Assembly (NCBI GenBank): GCA_011525875.1
Contig: WYBN01000009.1
Span: forward strand, 124,001-188,000
Direction of reading: 5' to 3'
Length of the DNA stretch: 64,000 nucleotides
Origin: Melioribacteraceae bacterium
GTDB taxonomy: Bacteria; Bacteroidota; Ignavibacteria; Ignavibacteriales; Melioribacteraceae
The notes beneath the pieces were generated by a model. That model searched no databases and was not told the origin of the DNA. It saw only the letters and a program-made list of their open reading frames with translations. A program made the position numbers and the translations under genes. Positions 26,201 to 32,942 of this stretch are shown one piece after another (position 1 is the stretch's first letter; each line of letters opens with the position of its first letter).

Positions 26201-27389
26201 TTTCAACTTCTTCGGCGGCGTTAGAAAAATGCAGGACGGCGATTGGATTGTTTACGAATATGATGAATCCATCCCAAATTCTTTCAGAAAATTCAATGAG
26301 TATTACCTTGAGCCGGGGAAAGCTTATTTCATTGCTCAATCAATTAAGAACGAGGTTAAACTTTCTTATAAGTATAAAGAACTGGTTCTTTCTAGAAAGC
26401 TGAAGGATAATATAATTTCTTTTACGCAAAACGGTTGGAAAGCCATCTCTAATCCGTATAATTTTGATGTGGAAGTTGATTCAAATATTGTGCTGTATAA
26501 GTATGACACACAGAGAAAAAGCTACAAATTGACCAATATAATGAAACCCGGCGAGGGCTATTTTATTTCTCCCGAAGTTGCCGAAATTAAATTAAAAACC
26601 TACGGTCAATATTTCCCGGGGGCACTTCCAAAATTTATTTCCGATGCAGGCTGGCATATTGATATTGAATTTTCAAACGGATTGAAATCTGAGAATGTGT
26701 TGTTTACCCACAAACCAAAAAGCTCTATGGAAGTACTCAACAAAAAATATCCCGACAGAATACTCAAAGCTCCTTCGCTTGATAGGAGTTTAGAGGTTTA
26801 CCTGCTTAATTCGGAGTCGGGCGAAAAATTCTATGCTGCCGCAGGCAATAATGCCGAAGGAAATGTGTGGGAGTTAAATATCAGAACGGAAAAACCCGCC
26901 TCTCTTTCTTCTATCGTATCAATATTTGGAAACATACCCGAAAATTTAGAAGCGGTTTTGATGTGCATTAATTCAAACGAGGTTTTCAACCTCAAAACAG
27001 AATCAAATCTATTTTTAAATTCCGGAGAAAGATTTGTTCTCATCATCGGCTCAAAAAACTTTGTAGACAAAATGATTAATAACTTTAACGGTTTTTCGGT
27101 CAAGGAATTTTCGTTGTCTCAAAATTATCCCAACCCGTTTAATCCAGCAACCAAGATTAAATATTCAGTTCCGTCGGCAGAAAGCCCCAAAATTTTATCC
27201 GCTGTTCCGGTTGTACTAAAAGTATATGACATTCTCGGTAGGGAAGTAGCAACGCTGGTAAATGAAAACAAAGCCCCGGGAAATTATGAAGTAACCTTCA
27301 CAGCAGATAAACTTGCAAGCGGCGTTTATTTCTATGAACTGCGCTCAGGTTCATTTTCCTCGGTGAAGAAATTGATGCTGCTGAAATAG
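23292..27389 (+). CDS. Large surface protein with fibronectin III-like repeats and T9SS type A sorting domain
   Basis: 1365 residues. After a signal peptide (to ~20) come about five fibronectin III-like repeats of ~95 residues (~22-490), each marked by a 'YYWRV'-like strand ('HYWRVRVNADQSDWS', 'YYWRVQATNAFNDSSSWS'). Next is an Ig-like region resembling ASPM/Hydin or DUF1573 domains (~495-770; 'SFKPYVQDSNFASVVIITNA'), then beta-rich domains. The last ~90 residues are the type IX sorting domain: 'LSQNYPNPFNPATKIKYSVP', 'KVYDILGREVATLVNE', 'ASGVYFYELRSG' and 'KKLMLLK'. It should be exported by T9SS and fixed to or released from the surface, probably for adhesion. A strong terminator follows. Confidence 0.9.
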   Translation: MYKKSLLITAIIFVSLSLKAQTISAPLLLSPANNSRYVKTQKLTLSWLKVEGYGSYQVQISLTPGFEPENLVFSTVRAGESVTAPGLAQETLHYWRVRVNADQSDWSEIWKFTTTSNPVKVQLIFPEDGINNINTAIVEFLWSSDSANTNFNFQLSTDSEFSDTLRNIFTEDNFLELTNLSNGFIHYWRIRPFNVDGIPGEWSETSSFKTKLSKPLLTYPGNFFNNQDTSLVFRWNRVNTASIYRVELSSGKSFDDSLIITSRSTVYNQLKIDSLMHDSIYYWRVQATNAFNDSSSWSDPFSFKTHLKGPGIISPQNNAMNTDTSLTMKWQNLGLDYIYRVQLAEDSNYFWKVYADHLLGDSVKVSGLKYNQDYYLRVNIRDNIGDTSAWSNKTKFTTKLSSPQFLFPPADSVMLYQKIKLTWTIIKGAELYDFDIAYDSLFAGMVFSRTLKDTVLLIDSLLNGKDYYCRVKAFNSKGQRSDYSSVHKFSTFVLPFTTKKIASTINFSKNATDSVYSMELFNSGSEPLIFSSIFAKPDSVLYTDVNELVINSKETKYINIYADTSKVDTGRYETTLNIVNLRGENIEDTVKLGLSYRALKAAASLSSDSLFFDTTHSTNPAYQKFFLSNRKGNYTLLIDKIFIEGRDTSSFKLLNKPEYLNAGDSVQISISFKPYVQDSNFASVVIITNAYPNNMIEIPLTGIGRGGDIDQKTFNELALFNDLPFETLSSNNRKFKMRNSGKARLDYSISFVENYFKLGKTTTNSFKLQSGDSLEFELQYITPDFKEQNIDTMIIIHNGVGKSPYKFELRGGFDSLASTQNILNSITVDGKKFPLEDFVADQSASIQARIENDILKDLQNLEFKLNYYKGGPGKKLTAQQPAKNTFIIPAVEITPNGLLIQGELYSKGMAGSPADSMLIFEPVEIQTALYDFQTPEVIIPKSVPAPNPADADVKWVMFGFNYGNVIADTAFNFFGGVRKMQDGDWIVYEYDESIPNSFRKFNEYYLEPGKAYFIAQSIKNEVKLSYKYKELVLSRKLKDNIISFTQNGWKAISNPYNFDVEVDSNIVLYKYDTQRKSYKLTNIMKPGEGYFISPEVAEIKLKTYGQYFPGALPKFISDAGWHIDIEFSNGLKSENVLFTHKPKSSMEVLNKKYPDRILKAPSLDRSLEVYLLNSESGEKFYAAAGNNAEGNVWELNIRTEKPASLSSIVSIFGNIPENLEAVLMCINSNEVFNLKTESNLFLNSGERFVLIIGSKNFVDKMINNFNGFSVKEFSLSQNYPNPFNPATKIKYSVPSAESPKILSAVPVVLKVYDILGREVATLVNENKAPGNYEVTFTADKLASGVYFYELRSGSFSSVKKLMLLK

Positions 27390-27416
27390 CATCAAAACAT
27401 TATAAGTAATTTGGAT

Positions 27417-27443
27417 AAGCCGTTCTTTTAGGACGGCTTTTTT
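27417..27443 (+). terminator. Intrinsic terminator after the T9SS surface protein gene
   Basis: AAGCCGTTC (27417-27425), loop TTTTA, GGACGGCTT (27431-27439; one G-U pair), followed by a T-run to 27443. This is a textbook rho-independent terminator 28 bases after the stop codon. It separates the envelope operon from the sigma54 activator gene. Confidence 0.9.
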
Positions 27444-27486
27444 AATCGAAAGTTTTTATTTTTACGCAACAAATAATTATATTTTT

Positions 27487-28821
27487 ATGTCAATTGACAA
27501 CAAGCTTAAAGACCATATATTAGAATCAATCGGCGAGGGAGTTTTCACCGTTGATAAAAATTTTAAGATAAATTTCTTCAACAAAGCCGCCGAAAAAATT
27601 ACCGGATATTCAAGAGACGAGGTAAACGGTAGATTTTGCAAGCATGTATTTAAATCGGAACTTTGCTTTACAGATTGCCCGATAGGTATAGCGCTTAAAT
27701 CGAAAAAAACAATATATGATTTTGAATCCGACATTTGTACAAAATCAGGTGATCAAAAACCGATTAGAATGAACTCCGCTGTTCTTTATAATGAAAATGG
27801 CGACCCAACCGGGGGTATAATTACGTTCAGAGATATTTCGGAACTTGCTGTACTCAAAAAAAATCTGGAAAAGGATACCCAATTCCACGGCATTATAGGG
27901 CACAGTAAAGCAATGAGGGAAATATTTGAACTTATCCGTGAAATATCCGACTCTGATGCACCCGTGTTTATTCACGGCGAATCCGGCACCGGCAAAGAAA
28001 TGATAGTTAATGCTATTCAAGCGACTAGTAGAAGATGCAATCAACCTTTTATAAAAGTTAATTGCTCCGTCTTTCCAAGCAATTTGCTTGCAAGTGAGTT
28101 GTTCGGTCATGTAAAAGGCGCATTCACCGATGCAATAAAAGACAGACCAGGTAGATTTGAAGTTTCCGATAAAGGCACTATCTTTCTTGACGAAGTCGCC
28201 GAGATGCCTTTGCAAATGCAGCTGCAGTTATTAAGAGTGCTGCAAGAAGGCTCTTTTGAGCGGGTCGGCGAGTCCATAACAAGGAAGGTTGATACGCGCG
28301 TTATTGCAGCTACAAATATTAATATTGAAGAAGCTCTTGAAAGCGGAACCTTCCGCGAAGACCTTTATTATCGCTTGAGCGTAATTCCGATTGAAGTACC
28401 ACCTCTGCGCAGCCGGATGGAAGATTTGATTCCTCTCGTTAATCACTTCCTTAAGAAATTTTCGCTAATATATAAAAAGGAAATCAAAGAGATTGATGAC
28501 AAAGCTCTTGAAATCCTTCTCAGTTATAAATGGCCCGGAAATATAAGAGAACTTGAAAACGTGATCGAATATGCTTTTGTTAGGTCAGCTGATGCCGGCA
28601 CTTTGGAAGCATCAAAACTTCCCCCGATTGTACGTTTGAACCAAATAAAAAATACTGATGCTTTCGACAGAAAGGTTTTAGCGGAAAGATTTTCCGATAC
28701 TCCCAAAATCCTTTCTCTGCTTGAGAAGCATCAGTGGAATAAAACGAAGGTTGCCGAAGAACTCGGAATCGGAAGAACCACTCTCTGGCGTAAACTTAAG
28801 AGCCTGGGTCTTCACGAATAA
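27487..28821 (+). CDS. Sigma54-dependent transcriptional activator, PAS-AAA+-Fis
   Basis: 444 residues. Residues ~8-120 are a PAS sensor domain, with cysteines at 51, 60, 64 and 84 that suggest a redox, Fe-S or metal sensor. The AAA+ domain (~133-365) has Walker A 'GESGTGKE' (164-171), the sigma54-contact loop as GAFTDA (211-216; consensus GAFTGA), Walker B 'GTIFLDEVAEMP' and the arginine-finger region 'FREDLYYRLSVIPIEVPPLRSR'. The C-terminus is a Fis helix-turn-helix (~417-442, 'KTKVAEELGIGRTTLWRKL'). There is no receiver domain, so the signal is sensed directly by PAS. Two palindromes and a sigma54 promoter directly downstream indicate that it controls the cytochrome-rhodanese genes. Confidence 0.92.
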   Translation: MSIDNKLKDHILESIGEGVFTVDKNFKINFFNKAAEKITGYSRDEVNGRFCKHVFKSELCFTDCPIGIALKSKKTIYDFESDICTKSGDQKPIRMNSAVLYNENGDPTGGIITFRDISELAVLKKNLEKDTQFHGIIGHSKAMREIFELIREISDSDAPVFIHGESGTGKEMIVNAIQATSRRCNQPFIKVNCSVFPSNLLASELFGHVKGAFTDAIKDRPGRFEVSDKGTIFLDEVAEMPLQMQLQLLRVLQEGSFERVGESITRKVDTRVIAATNINIEEALESGTFREDLYYRLSVIPIEVPPLRSRMEDLIPLVNHFLKKFSLIYKKEIKEIDDKALEILLSYKWPGNIRELENVIEYAFVRSADAGTLEASKLPPIVRLNQIKNTDAFDRKVLAERFSDTPKILSLLEKHQWNKTKVAEELGIGRTTLWRKLKSLGLHE

Positions 28822-28826
28822 TTTCT

Positions 28827-28842
28827 GTTTCAACCGTTTCAA
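28827..28842. repeat. Pair of direct half-sites GTTTCAA
   Basis: GTTTCAA occurs at 28827-28833 and 28836-28842, five bases after the activator gene. The heptamer is the half-site of the palindrome at 28934-28952, so these may be weaker binding positions for the same activator. Confidence 0.4.
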
Positions 28843-28852
28843 ATCTTATTTC

Positions 28853-28873
28853 GGTGAAACAAATCGTTTCACC
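28853..28873. promoter_or_regulatory. Palindromic enhancer site 1 for the sigma54 activator
   Basis: A perfect 8-bp inverted repeat, GGTGAAAC-AAATC-GTTTCACC. Its centre is about 154 bases upstream of the transcription start predicted from the sigma54 promoter, a usual position for enhancer-binding proteins. Confidence 0.7.
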
Positions 28874-28933
28874 CCTACATAACCTTAGATAAAACAATCT
28901 GTTACAAACATCCGCAAGGTTCGTTCAATTGTC

Positions 28934-28952
28934 TTGAAACATTTCGTTTCAA
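28934..28952. promoter_or_regulatory. Palindromic enhancer site 2 for the sigma54 activator
   Basis: A perfect 7-bp inverted repeat, TTGAAAC-ATTTC-GTTTCAA, sharing the TGAAAC-N5-GTTTCA core and the 5-bp spacer with site 1. The centre-to-centre distance to site 1 is 80 bp, and it lies about 74 bases upstream of the predicted transcription start. Confidence 0.7.
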
Positions 28953-28991
28953 ATAAACAATAAATATCCCGCATTATAATAACTAAATAAC

Positions 28992-29006
28992 TGGCACTAC
29001 AGTTGC
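28992..29006 (+). promoter_or_regulatory. Sigma54 (-24/-12) promoter of the multiheme cytochrome gene
   Basis: TGGCAC (28992-28997), five bases, TTGC (29003-29006). This matches the sigma54 consensus TGGCAC-N5-TTGC exactly, with correct GG-GC spacing. The predicted start is ~29017, 26 bases before the ATG at 29043. Confidence 0.88.
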
Positions 29007-29042
29007 GACTGTTCTTTCACAAAATAAGATACAGGTATTGTA

Positions 29043-30434
29043 ATGAAAAAAATTCTCTTTCAATCACTAATCATCATCGGAGCATTTATCATTTTTACGG
29101 GTTGTGCCGAAGACAAGAATGATAATAATTCAACTGTGGAGCCAGGCGAAGTTGCGAAGGTAAATTCGTGCGAAGGTTGTCATACAAATTATACTCATCT
29201 TAAAGCTGTTTACACACCCGATCCGCCTTCCGACGGCGGCGCTGGATGCGGCGGAGATGCGCCGCACTATGAACCTTATGACAGAGTTTACATGGGAGGC
29301 GATGGCTATCAAGCTTACAAGAATGGCATTCACGGAAGTATGAGTTGCACTACCTGCCATAACGGGGTTGATGGAACCGATGACAAAGACGTTGCTCACT
29401 CAAATGATTTTATTAAACACCCTTCCTTAAGAGCGGAAGAAAAATGTGGAACTTGCCACCCAACGATTGTTAACAGGGCTGCTAACAGTCTTCACACTCA
29501 GGGCTGGGGACAAAAGAATATGGTTATCAAAAGAAGCGGAGCCGGTAATCATCCAACGGAATTCGGAAATCTTTCCGAACTTATGCAGGAAGGATATAAT
29601 CATAATTGTGCGAGATGCCATGGTACTTGCGGCGACTGTCACATTGTACGCCCGAAATCAGCGGGAGGAGGGTTATACAAAGGACACGAGTTCAGAAAAA
29701 CCCCTGACATGCTGGATAATTGTGTAGGATGCCATATCAGCCGAGGCGGACACGCTTACTTAGGGCAAGCTCCAGGAACAAAACCTGACGTTCATCTCAC
29801 TAAAGCCGGATATACTTGTATAAGCTGTCATACGGCTAATGAACTTCACGGCGACGGTCAGATTTATGAAACAAGGTATGCCATGCCGCTTCTTCCAAAA
29901 TGCGAGGATTGCCATTCCGGATTGGATAATGCTAATCTTTATCATACAGTGCATATTAATTCTTTCAATTGCTATACATGCCATTCGCAGGATTATAACA
30001 ATTGCGGCAGCTGCCATGTTAACGGTGTGGGAGCTAGAATTCCGGCACATCAGAAATTTAAAATAGCAGTTAATCCGATACCTCACCTCCGGCAGTATAG
30101 ACTGTCGACCGTGAGAGAAGCCCTTTCCGCGCCTGACAGTTGGAAAGAATATGGCGTGGATAATCTATCGAATTTTGATGTAGCCCCGACTTACAAATAC
30201 ACAACGCCTCATAATATTCAGAGATGGACATCGAGAACTACTGTAGATGAAGTAATTGATTCTAATCATCCTAATTGCGCTCAAGCATGTCATATTGTTA
30301 AAAATTCCGGCGGCGAATTCGTCAATAAAGAATTGTACTTGTTTGATTCAGATCTCTATGACTGGGAAAAAAATGCAAACAAAAATATTATCGTAGATGG
30401 AAGACTGCCCTCGAGATGGGGATTAAATAAATAA
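29043..30434 (+). CDS. Multiheme c-type cytochrome lipoprotein (ten CXXCH plus one CX3CH)
   Basis: 463 residues with a lipoprotein signal ('IIFTGC', lipidated Cys21). Canonical haem sites start at residues 43, 102, 135, 189, 196, 227, 259, 287, 310 and 321. Sites 4 and 5 are separated by two residues (CARCH-GT-CGDCH, 189-200). A further C-AQA-CH at 412-417 is a CX3CH motif, a known rarer haem-attachment variant. The protein should face the periplasm or be surface-exposed and carry electrons, possibly as a reductase. I do not recognise a named family. It is expressed from the sigma54 promoter at 28992-29006 and is followed after 37 bases by a tandem rhodanese lipoprotein. A lysine for a NrfA-type CXXCK site is not seen. 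Confidence 0.9.
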   Translation: MKKILFQSLIIIGAFIIFTGCAEDKNDNNSTVEPGEVAKVNSCEGCHTNYTHLKAVYTPDPPSDGGAGCGGDAPHYEPYDRVYMGGDGYQAYKNGIHGSMSCTTCHNGVDGTDDKDVAHSNDFIKHPSLRAEEKCGTCHPTIVNRAANSLHTQGWGQKNMVIKRSGAGNHPTEFGNLSELMQEGYNHNCARCHGTCGDCHIVRPKSAGGGLYKGHEFRKTPDMLDNCVGCHISRGGHAYLGQAPGTKPDVHLTKAGYTCISCHTANELHGDGQIYETRYAMPLLPKCEDCHSGLDNANLYHTVHINSFNCYTCHSQDYNNCGSCHVNGVGARIPAHQKFKIAVNPIPHLRQYRLSTVREALSAPDSWKEYGVDNLSNFDVAPTYKYTTPHNIQRWTSRTTVDEVIDSNHPNCAQACHIVKNSGGEFVNKELYLFDSDLYDWEKNANKNIIVDGRLPSRWGLNK

Positions 30435-30471
30435 CAAATAAATAACACAACCATAAATAAAAGGAGTAACT

Positions 30472-31461
30472 ATGCAATTACGTAAATTATTTTATCTGAT
30501 GATGATACTGCCAATTTTGTTCTTAAGTCAAGCTTGTAGCGATGACAAATCAACAGACCCGGCAGAAGTAATTAATGAAGCCGAAGTGTTGGCAAAATAC
30601 ATCGAGGAAAATATCGGTGTGGCGAATGTTCAATCTATGGTCACGGCAAGCACAGTTTATAACAAAATTATTACCGGCGCTACCGACCAATTTGTAATGG
30701 ATATCCGCGCCGCTGCTGATTATGCAAACGGTCATATTCAAGGTGCTGTAAATGTCAGTTTGAAAGATATCGTTACATATTATGAGACAAACAACTTAAG
30801 CAGCTACGCTTCCGTTGTTATCGCTTGCTATACGGGTCAAACCGCCGGTTATGCAACGGCTCTATTAAGAATGCTCGGCTATAATAACGTAGCTGACCTT
30901 AAATGGGGAATGTGCAGCTGGAACGATCAGTGTGCAAACGGCTGGAAAAATGCTATCGGCAATAACTTCGCAAGCCAATTTGTTAATGCTCCAACCTCTA
31001 AGAATGCACCCGGCGATCTTCCTAAATTAAGTACGGGGAAGAAACAAGCCGCTGATATTCTTAAGATCAGAATTCAGGAATTATTAGCTTCAGCGGATCC
31101 ATTTGGCGATGCTAAAGTTACGGCTGCCTCCGTTTTCGCTAATTTGACCGGATATTATATTGTTAATTATTGGCCTCAAAATCATTATGAATTGGGTCAC
31201 ATACCCGGGGCTATTCAATATGCTAATTCGCCAAGCGATTTCGCCTTCAGCGCTGCTCTGAATACTTTACCGGTTGATAAACCCATTGCGATTTACTGCT
31301 ATACAGGCCAAACATCAGCCCACATGTCGGCTTATTTAAGAGTTTTGGGCTATGATGCTAAATCTTTATTGTTTGGCGTTAACACTATGTACTATGACCT
31401 TCTGCCGGCAAACAAATTTGCTGTTGAGACAGAAGTACACAATTATCCATTAGCGCCATAA
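30472..31461 (+). CDS. Exported tandem rhodanese-domain lipoprotein
   Basis: 329 residues with a lipobox ('FLSQAC', Cys22). Domain 1 (~45-155) has 'VMDIRAAADYANGHIQGAVN' and active-site loop CYTGQTA (Cys119). Domain 2 (~190-325) has 'HYELGHIPGAIQYAN' and CYTGQTS (Cys276), but the usual Asp-X-Arg before the GHIPGA segment is replaced by Asn-Tyr-Trp. Both catalytic cysteines are kept, so both domains could carry a persulfide. Rhodaneses transfer sulfane sulfur between donors such as thiosulfate or polysulfide and an acceptor. Its position 37 bases behind the multiheme cytochrome, with an AGGAG ribosome site and no other promoter seen, points to joint sigma54 control and extracytoplasmic sulfur chemistry (inference). 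Confidence 0.9.
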   Translation: MQLRKLFYLMMILPILFLSQACSDDKSTDPAEVINEAEVLAKYIEENIGVANVQSMVTASTVYNKIITGATDQFVMDIRAAADYANGHIQGAVNVSLKDIVTYYETNNLSSYASVVIACYTGQTAGYATALLRMLGYNNVADLKWGMCSWNDQCANGWKNAIGNNFASQFVNAPTSKNAPGDLPKLSTGKKQAADILKIRIQELLASADPFGDAKVTAASVFANLTGYYIVNYWPQNHYELGHIPGAIQYANSPSDFAFSAALNTLPVDKPIAIYCYTGQTSAHMSAYLRVLGYDAKSLLFGVNTMYYDLLPANKFAVETEVHNYPLAP

Positions 31462-31473
31462 TTATTATTTAAT

Positions 31474-31498
31474 AATGAGCCCCATAACGGGGCTCATT
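31474..31498. terminator. Perfect stem-loop after the rhodanese gene
   Basis: AATGAGCCCC (31474-31483), loop ATAAC, GGGGCTCATT (31489-31498), a 10-bp perfect stem 12 bases after the stop codon. It is followed by As rather than Ts on the + strand, so it is not a classical intrinsic terminator for these genes. It may instead protect the 3' end or act with Rho. Confidence 0.55.
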
Positions 31499-31515
31499 AA
31501 AAAAACGATATTAAA

Positions 31516-31962
31516 ATGAGCGAGATGTTAGGAAATCATTATTTTATGGCAAGGAAGTACCCTGAAGCGCTGCTTGAGCTGCTGCCGTGTTTCTATGATA
31601 ATCCCAAAAATAATTTCATAAAACGTAAACTCATAATCTGTTATACTCAAGTAGGAAAAATAAACGAGGCATTTGATTTATTCGTCGATCTTGTGAAAGG
31701 AAATATTACGGCAATTACCAGTATTGACCCGGCAAAAGATGATTGCCCCTGCCCCGAACTTGTGAATAATATTGAGAAATTTGCAATTCCAGAAACGCTG
31801 GATTATTACGTTTTAGCCGGTATGCTTTGGCTCTATTGCGATCCGGGTCATTCACTCAAATATTTTGAGACCGCAGAGCGAATTTCGCCGGAAAGTAAAA
31901 AAATCCAGGATGTGATATTATCCATAAAATCTTTTATTAAATCGCATCAAACAGTGAGTTAG
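31516..31962 (+). CDS. TPR-like small protein, unknown function
   Basis: 148 residues, no signal peptide. The helical pattern 'HYFMARKYPEALLELLPCFYDNP...RKLIICYTQVGKINEAFDLFVDLV'-like and the later '..LAGMLWLYCDPGHSLKYFETAERISPE' resemble tetratricopeptide repeats (about three). A 'DDCPCPEL' segment near residue 75 contributes two close cysteines. It starts 54 bases after the rhodanese gene, beyond a stem-loop, so it may be a read-through member of the sigma54 unit or separately expressed. Role unknown. Confidence 0.6.
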   Translation: MSEMLGNHYFMARKYPEALLELLPCFYDNPKNNFIKRKLIICYTQVGKINEAFDLFVDLVKGNITAITSIDPAKDDCPCPELVNNIEKFAIPETLDYYVLAGMLWLYCDPGHSLKYFETAERISPESKKIQDVILSIKSFIKSHQTVS

Positions 31963-32087
31963 TGAACTCAGCACAAACCCCCTGAATTATTACACTAAAC
32001 AACATCCGTCTAAAATTATTTTATTAGTGATATTTATGTTAATTTTGCACTAACTTTTTTATAGAATTTTTGCTACTTAGATACTAA

Positions 32088-32912
32088 ATGCTTGGCGCCG
32101 TACATACTTTAAATATATTTTTGCCGGTTCTTTACGCGGCATCCTTTGCAGTTTATTATTCGGATTTTATTAAGCAGAAAAATTTTCTTTATAATTCCAA
32201 AAGAATCTTTCTTTTTATCACTCTGGTGCTGCATACCTTTTATTTGTTAGCCCGAACAATTGAGTTCAACCATCCGCCAATAACAAACAAATACGAAATT
32301 TTCACTGTGCTTTCATTTGCCATAGCTTTCAGTTATTTTGTGCTGGAACTGTTATCCGATATACGCGGCACAGGTGTTTTTATAATCTCATTTGCTCTTG
32401 TGTTTCAAGTTATATCCTCACTTCTTATCGAAGACTTAATAGAAGTAAAAGAAGTGTTAAGAAACAGATTACTCGGTCTGCATGTAATCAGCGCTTTGCT
32501 TGGGTATTCAGGATTTATTATGTCGGCGGTTTACGGTCTCCTTTTTACGAGCTTATACAAAGAAATAAAATTGAACAAGTTCGGTTTAATCTTCGAACGC
32601 CTTCCAAGTCTGGAAACTTTGGAGAAACTGAGTTTTTATTCCGTTGTTATCGGGTTTGTACTTCTTACTTTTTCAATTATAATCGGAATTATATGGCTGC
32701 CCGAAGCCTTCCCGAATTTTAGTTTTTTTGACCCTAAACTGATTTCTACATTTATTGTATGGTTTGTTTTCGGTTTCGGAATAGTTATGAAAACATTTTT
32801 TGGGTGGTATGGGAAAAAAGTAATTAAGTTCTTTCTTGCCGGTTTTATTTTAATGCTGCTCTCGATGTTTTTGTTTAATATTCTCGCTGATAGTTTTCAT
32901 TCGTTTTATTGA
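32088..32912 (+). CDS. CcsA/HemX-family membrane protein
   Basis: 274 residues, about eight transmembrane helices. It belongs to the cytochrome c assembly family (CcsA/CcmC/HemX). The helix with 'LLGLHVISALLGYSGFIMSAVYGLLF' carries the conserved histidine, and 'GIIWLPEAFPNFSFFDPKLISTFIVW' corresponds to the tryptophan-rich WWDPKE region of haem-handling proteins, here degenerate. Its position 30 bases before hemA is typical of HemX, proposed to affect glutamyl-tRNA reductase level or haem handling. It is shorter than full CcsA, so HemX-like is the better call. Confidence 0.75.
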   Translation: MLGAVHTLNIFLPVLYAASFAVYYSDFIKQKNFLYNSKRIFLFITLVLHTFYLLARTIEFNHPPITNKYEIFTVLSFAIAFSYFVLELLSDIRGTGVFIISFALVFQVISSLLIEDLIEVKEVLRNRLLGLHVISALLGYSGFIMSAVYGLLFTSLYKEIKLNKFGLIFERLPSLETLEKLSFYSVVIGFVLLTFSIIIGIIWLPEAFPNFSFFDPKLISTFIVWFVFGFGIVMKTFFGWYGKKVIKFFLAGFILMLLSMFLFNILADSFHSFY

Positions 32913-32942
32913 AAGAGTGTTTATAGAAAGAAAGTTATTTAA

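Noticed and set aside
27745-28215. 156-residue reading frame antisense to the sigma54 activator
   Set aside because: It lies wholly inside a well-conserved AAA+ gene, has no ribosome site and resembles no protein family.
29760-30086. 108-residue reading frame antisense to the multiheme cytochrome gene
   Set aside because: It mirrors the repeated CXXCH codons of the true gene and shows no features of its own.
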